Below, one piece after another: positions 60,176 to 64,000 of a DNA stretch of 64,000 nt; positions within the stretch are counted from its first letter, which is position 1, and each line of letters opens with the position of its first letter. A program made the translations under genes and the position numbers. Source of the DNA: Bacillota bacterium (GTDB lineage Bacteria; Bacillota; Bacilli; Bacillales_A; Planococcaceae). A model generated the notes under the pieces. It had not been told where the DNA came from, made no database searches, and was given only the letters and a program-made list of their open reading frames with translations. Location of the stretch: contig JAEXYZ010000062.1 of assembly GCA_023405135.1 (NCBI GenBank), positions 1 through 64,000 of the forward strand, written 5' to 3'.

Positions 60176-61858
60176 TTATTTTTTAAGTTTTAGTACCATT
60201 TCTTCATTTGGTGTAACGTAAAGAGTTTTTTGTTCAAAGTAAATGACAAACCCTGGCTTTGCCCCATTTGGTTTTTTCACTTGACGAATTTCTGTGTAGT
60301 CCACTGGAACAGAAGAAGACTCTCGCGCTTTACTATAATAAGCACTTAAGGTAGCTGCTTCTAGTAAAGTTGTTTCGTCTGGTTCGTTTGAATGAATGAC
60401 TACGTGAGAACCAGGGATATCTTTAGTATGAAGCCAAATATCTGTTTTTTTCGCTAACTTGAATGTTAAATAATCATTTTGTTTATTATTTTTCCCCACG
60501 GAAATCGCAATTCCTGTTGAAGAAACAAATTGCTCGGGGGAAGGCTTTGTCGGTTTTTTCTTACGTTTTGTTGCACGCATACGAAGATAGCCTTGTTCTG
60601 CAAGCTCTTCACGAATTTCTTCTATATCAGCAGGGGAAGCTTGTCCAACCTGTGCTAGAATCATCTCGAAATACTGGATTTCACTTTTTGTTTTTTCCAT
60701 TTGCTCATTAATCATGATCAATGCATTTTTTGCTTTATTATATTTCGTATAATAGCTTTGAGCATTTTCAACTGGTGTTTTTCTTTCACTAATCGGGATG
60801 GTGATTTGCTCTTCATTTTCACTATAGTAATTTATAACAGTTACTTCTTTCATTCCTTTTTCAAACTGATATAAATTGGCCATAAGCAATTCACCATAAA
60901 GTTGAAATTTATCTAATTTTGATGCATGATCAAGATCCTTTTGAAGCTTTTTTAATTTCAAATTTAGTTTATTCAGTTCATTTTGAAGCCAACGTTCTAA
61001 ATCTCCAGCCTGTTGTTTAACACGGTCCCGTTCTGCTCGCGCATAGAAGGTACGATCTAACAAAGCGCTTAAATTTTCAAAAGCTGTTTCTTTTCCTTTT
61101 AAATGAATTAGCTTGGTTGGTGAAAAATAAGTTTTTTGATTAGCTTCTAAATATGTTGGATATGCACTTGTTATGATTTCGTTAATAAACTTTCGATATT
61201 GTTCTATCATATCTCCTTGCTTTAAGCGGTATAATAACTCTTCTGCGTGAGTAGGAGAAAAACCTTTAAAATAAGAAACAACGTCTTTTGCGTTTTTTTC
61301 TTCAGAGAAAAATTTTCGTAATTCATCATCTGAAACCGTTGCTGGATTAATTTTATTTTGTGCAGGTGGAGCTATGTATTGTTGTCCAGGCAATACTGTT
61401 CGATAGCTGTTTATTGATGGTGGTAAATGCTTTAAGCTGTCGATAATTTTATTTGAGTCGCTATCAATCAAAAGTACATTACTATGACGTCCCATAATTT
61501 CAATCGTTAATTTGCGGAAAACTTGATCGCCAATTTCGTTTTTACTTTCAATATTTAATGTAATAATTCGTTCAAAAGCATCTGTCTCAATTCCATGAAT
61601 AAACCCGCCCTCTAAATGCTTTCGTAGCAACATACAAAACATTGGAGGTTCAGCAGGATTATCAATTGACTGTTGTGTTAAGTGCACGCGAGCATATGAA
61701 GGATGGATGGAACATAGCAATTTAAAATTTTCACCATTCGCACGCATATGTAGTACGATTTCAAGTGCGTTTGGCTGGTGTATTTTTGTAATTCGTCCTG
61801 AAACAAGTTTTTTTAGCTCATTCACCATTGAAAAAGTGAATAATCCATCAAAAGCCAT
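60176..61858 (-). CDS. rqcH: RqcH (NFACT family, ribosome quality control; FbpA/YloA)
   Basis: 560 aa. NFACT-N domain (about 1-170; LVSGRITKIHQPN, HPSYARVHLTQ, FCMLLRKHLEGG), a helix-hairpin-helix and a coiled coil (about 280-430), and the C-terminal NFACT-R domain with DIWLHTKDIPGSHVVI (about 466-481). RqcH binds stalled 50S subunits and recruits tRNA-Ala to add degradative alanine tails. Such proteins were earlier called fibronectin-binding. AGAGGAA precedes the ATG. YlmH, another factor of the pathway, is encoded at 39.8 kb. Confidence 0.94.
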   Translation of the reverse strand: MAFDGLFTFSMVNELKKLVSGRITKIHQPNALEIVLHMRANGENFKLLCSIHPSYARVHLTQQSIDNPAEPPMFCMLLRKHLEGGFIHGIETDAFERIITLNIESKNEIGDQVFRKLTIEIMGRHSNVLLIDSDSNKIIDSLKHLPPSINSYRTVLPGQQYIAPPAQNKINPATVSDDELRKFFSEEKNAKDVVSYFKGFSPTHAEELLYRLKQGDMIEQYRKFINEIITSAYPTYLEANQKTYFSPTKLIHLKGKETAFENLSALLDRTFYARAERDRVKQQAGDLERWLQNELNKLNLKLKKLQKDLDHASKLDKFQLYGELLMANLYQFEKGMKEVTVINYYSENEEQITIPISERKTPVENAQSYYTKYNKAKNALIMINEQMEKTKSEIQYFEMILAQVGQASPADIEEIREELAEQGYLRMRATKRKKKPTKPSPEQFVSSTGIAISVGKNNKQNDYLTFKLAKKTDIWLHTKDIPGSHVVIHSNEPDETTLLEAATLSAYYSKARESSSVPVDYTEIRQVKKPNGAKPGFVIYFEQKTLYVTPNEEMVLKLKK

Positions 61859-62260
61859 GTAAATTCCTCTTTTCTAAATTTCTATTAGTACTAGCGGGTG
61901 AGTTTAGTTTTTAGGATATGTCACAAATTAGAATAAACTTATGAGTGAACATGTTATTTAGTCGTCTTTTTGTTAAACATAAATAAAAAAATCACTTTTA
62001 TTATACTATAGTTCGTTCTTCTTGCCTTCTTCATTGCCTTTTTATACTAAATCCTATTCATTTAAAACTTCAATATTGACGAATTTTATTGTGAAAATTA
62101 ATTTGCCTCCTTTGCAGGATCAATTAATATAGAAGTGATTAAATTCCCTAGTTAATTAAGAAAAGTGAATTGAAAGGGGAATTATTAACAGTTAAAGTGC
62201 GAAAAATTACAAAAGGTATGATATAATTGGAATAGTATGCAAAGAAAGGTGTGACGAACC
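61859..62260. other. 402-bp divergent gap between rqcH and yicC
   Basis: No gene is visible. On the minus strand a TATAAT lies at 62002-62007 without a good -35 and may serve rqcH. On the plus strand TATAAT at 62222-62227 is preceded by TG (62219-62220), an extended -10 that probably drives yicC. The middle is AT-rich without clear repeats. Confidence 0.5.
62219..62227 (+). promoter_or_regulatory. Extended -10 promoter of yicC
   Basis: TGATATAAT is a consensus extended -10 hexamer, 34 nt upstream of the yicC start. The -35 region (GTGCGA) is poor, as often with extended -10 promoters. Confidence 0.6.
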
Positions 62261-63136
62261 TTGGTATGTAGTATGACTGGTTTTGGTAGGGGTGTCACAA
62301 CCACGAGTAATTTTCAACTTACTGTTGAAGTTCGTTCTGTTAATCATCGTTTTCTTGAAATTTATACGAAATTTCCTAAGGAATGGTTAGAGGCAGAAAT
62401 GCTAGCCAAAAAAATTTTTTCACAATATGTACAACGTGGAAAATTAGATGTTGTAGTTAATTTGAAATTGATGGGAAATGAAAAAGCTACGTTTCAAATT
62501 GATTGGTCTATTATTGAGGCTTATAAAAATGCAAAGAAACAACTTCGTGAAGTATTACCCCTAGAAGAAGCATGGACGATGGAGGAGCTTTTTTCATTAG
62601 AAAATGCATTAACATATGAAAAGCAAGAAATTTCCTCAGAGGAGCTTCAAGAGGCTGTAGTAAATGCTGTTAAAGAAGCTGCGGAAAAATTAGTTGAAAT
62701 GCGAAAAAGAGAAGGTCAACAATTAAAAAATGCTTTACTTCAATATAAAACAGAATTGAAAGAGCAAATTGAATTTATTCGTGAATTTTCATATCAAGCT
62801 GTAAAAAAGTATCGCGACAAACTAACTGAAAGAATATTAGAAATTGCAAAGGTAGATGCTATTGAAGATCGTTTGCTTGCTGAAGTAGCATTATTTGCTG
62901 ATCGAGTAGATATTACGGAAGAGCTAGATCGTCTAGATAGCCATTTTAATCAGTTGGAAGAAACGCTAGAAGAATCTACTTCAATCGGTCGTAAATTGGA
63001 TTTCCTAATGCAGGAAATGCATCGGGAAATAAATACGATTGCCTCGAAGAATCAATCTTCTGAAGTATCAGTAGCCGTCGTTCAAAGTAAAACAATTTTA
63101 GAAAAAATGAGAGAACAAGTACAAAATATCGAATAA
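62261..63136 (+). CDS. yicC: YicC/YloC family endoribonuclease
   Basis: 291 aa. The start MVCSMTGFGRG and VEVRSVNHRFLEIY are the N-terminal signature. The C-terminal DUF1732 part has DRLLAEVALFADRVDITEELDRLDSH and GRKLDFLMQEMHREINTIASKN. YicC proteins are RNases implicated in small-RNA and mRNA turnover. The start is TTG 62261, 10 nt after AAAGGTG. In B. subtilis yloC is followed by remA and gmk; here gmk follows after only 114 nt. Confidence 0.92.
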   Translation: MVCSMTGFGRGVTTTSNFQLTVEVRSVNHRFLEIYTKFPKEWLEAEMLAKKIFSQYVQRGKLDVVVNLKLMGNEKATFQIDWSIIEAYKNAKKQLREVLPLEEAWTMEELFSLENALTYEKQEISSEELQEAVVNAVKEAAEKLVEMRKREGQQLKNALLQYKTELKEQIEFIREFSYQAVKKYRDKLTERILEIAKVDAIEDRLLAEVALFADRVDITEELDRLDSHFNQLEETLEESTSIGRKLDFLMQEMHREINTIASKNQSSEVSVAVVQSKTILEKMREQVQNIE

Positions 63137-63250
63137 TTCGTTTATGCTATTAGGTATCATTTAAAAAATGTTGTTTTATTTTGATTTAGCAGAAGACTTC
63201 CACCGAATTGGTGGCGAAAATAGCAGTAAGTAAGGGAGAAGTTGAGAACA

Positions 63251-63868
63251 ATGAGAAAAGAGCGAGGTTTATTAATTGTTCTATCAGGCCCGTCAGGTGT
63301 CGGTAAAGGAACAGTACGTAAAGAGCTATTTTCAAAGGCCGGCACAAATTATGAATACTCGATTTCAATGACAACCCGCTCTCCACGAGAAGGAGAGGTA
63401 GATGGAGTCGATTATTTTTTTAAGACGCGTGAAGAATTTGAAGCCTTAATCGAGGAAGGTGGGTTATTAGAGCATGCCGAATTTGTAGGCAATTATTATG
63501 GTACCCCACTCGCTTATGTAAATGAAACACTTGATGCAGGTCGAGATGTTTTTTTAGAAATCGAAGTTCAAGGAGCAGCACAAATTCGTGAAAAAGCTCC
63601 TGAAGCACTTTTTATTTTCCTTGCACCACCAAGTCTTTCGGAGCTGCAAAATCGTTTAGTTGGACGAGGTACAGAAACAGAGGAAATTATAAAAAAGAGA
63701 ATTGAAACTGCACGAGAAGAACTTGAAATGATGAGTTTATATGATTACGTTGTTGAAAATGACGAAATTCAAAATGCATGTGATAAAATAAATGCTATTA
63801 TTATAGCTGAACATTGTCGTCGAGAACGAGTGGAAAAACAATATTTGTCTATGTTGAGAGGAGAATAA
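63251..63868 (+). CDS. gmk: Guanylate kinase
   Basis: 205 aa. It phosphorylates GMP to GDP. The P-loop GPSGVGKGTVRKEL (about 12-25), the GMP-binding SMTTRSPREGEVDGVDYFF (about 39-57) and VFLEIEVQGAAQIRE (about 93-107) are present. ATG 63251 gives the family start RKERGLLIVLSGPSG; GGGAG lies 12 nt upstream, while the TTG at 63242 is too close to it. It is followed 5 nt later by rpoZ. Confidence 0.95.
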   Translation: MRKERGLLIVLSGPSGVGKGTVRKELFSKAGTNYEYSISMTTRSPREGEVDGVDYFFKTREEFEALIEEGGLLEHAEFVGNYYGTPLAYVNETLDAGRDVFLEIEVQGAAQIREKAPEALFIFLAPPSLSELQNRLVGRGTETEEIIKKRIETAREELEMMSLYDYVVENDEIQNACDKINAIIIAEHCRRERVEKQYLSMLRGE

Positions 63869-63873
63869 ATTTT

Positions 63874-64000
63874 ATGTTATACCCATCTATTGATGCATTA
63901 AAAAACAAAATTGATTCTAAATATTCTTTAGTAAGTCTTGCTGCCAAACGCGCACGCCAAATGCAAGAACAAGGCGATGAAAAATTAAGAGGCTATGTGT
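63874..64000 (+). CDS. rpoZ: DNA-directed RNA polymerase subunit omega (partial)
   Basis: The first 42 residues are in the window: MLYPSIDALKNKIDSKYSLV, then SLAAKRARQMQEQGDEKLRGYV, typical of Bacillales RpoZ (ylzA/yloH region). Omega helps fold the beta' subunit and is the last core subunit. AGAGGAG precedes the ATG. The gene runs off the right end of the window. Confidence 0.92.
   Translation, partial: MLYPSIDALKNKIDSKYSLVSLAAKRARQMQEQGDEKLRGYV

Noticed and set aside
1..64000. tRNA or rRNA genes, prophage, transposase genes
   Set aside because: No cloverleaf, rRNA core sequence, integrase, capsid or transposase motif was seen on either strand by eye; a covariance-model or profile search could still find small RNAs.

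Overview
The window is a chromosomal segment of an AT-rich, endospore-forming Gram-positive rod. Gene order follows the Bacillus ylb - dcw (division and cell wall) - ylm - pyr - ylo segment almost gene for gene. Protein sequences, several TTG/GTG starts and strong AGGAGG ribosome binding sites fit the Planococcaceae (Lysinibacillus/Solibacillus relatives). That assignment is inferred from the look of the proteins and was not computed. No rRNA or tRNA gene, CRISPR array, prophage or insertion sequence was seen.

Layout: (1) 1-18.9 kb, ylb-type region: yugN, a CAP-domain protein (ylbC), a MurE-type Mur ligase, ylbF, a glycerophosphodiesterase, ylbG, a DUF7147-type protein, an unknown anchored protein, rsmD, coaD, ylbJ-like, the ylbL protease, tmcAL, ylbN-rpmF, an enoyl-CoA hydratase, an RsfA-type regulator, a decayed acyl-CoA carboxylase pseudogene, panE, a DUF3397 protein and bshC. 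(2) 19.1-34.4 kb, dcw cluster: mraZ, rsmH, ftsL, pbpB, spoVD, mraY, murD, spoVE, divIB, ylxW, ylxX, sbp, ftsA, ftsZ. The murE, murG and murB genes found here in Bacillus subtilis are missing. (3) 34.9-41.2 kb: spoIIGA-sigE-sigG, ylmC, ylmE, sepF, ylmG, ylmH, divIVA. (4) 41.3-46.1 kb: T-box-controlled ileS, then lspA and rluD. (5) 46.1-58 kb: the pyrimidine operon pyrR-pyrP-pyrB-pyrC-carA-carB-pyrK-pyrD-pyrF-pyrE with two PyrR attenuators. (6) 58-64 kb: a chemoreceptor, rqcH, yicC, gmk and the start of rpoZ.

How the genes work together: MurE-type ligase, MurD, MraY, PbpB, SpoVD and SpoVE build peptidoglycan precursors and septal or cortex wall. FtsL, DivIB, FtsA, FtsZ, SepF and DivIVA form and place the division ring. 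SpoIIGA-SigE and SigG carry the sporulation programme. The pyr operon makes UMP under feedback from PyrR.

The less ordinary content lies between genes: a three-copy dispersed structured repeat (4.3, 11.1 and 34.6 kb), a 32-bp tandem repeat where murE is expected, a nested palindrome after rpmF, a roughly 19-bp periodic GTCAC motif before lspA, a carboxyltransferase pseudogene, and a spoVE reading frame whose natural ATG is followed by an in-frame stop. I found no clearly new multi-gene system. The repeat family, the Mur-ligase rearrangement and the unknown protein at 6.3-7.7 kb are the best leads.
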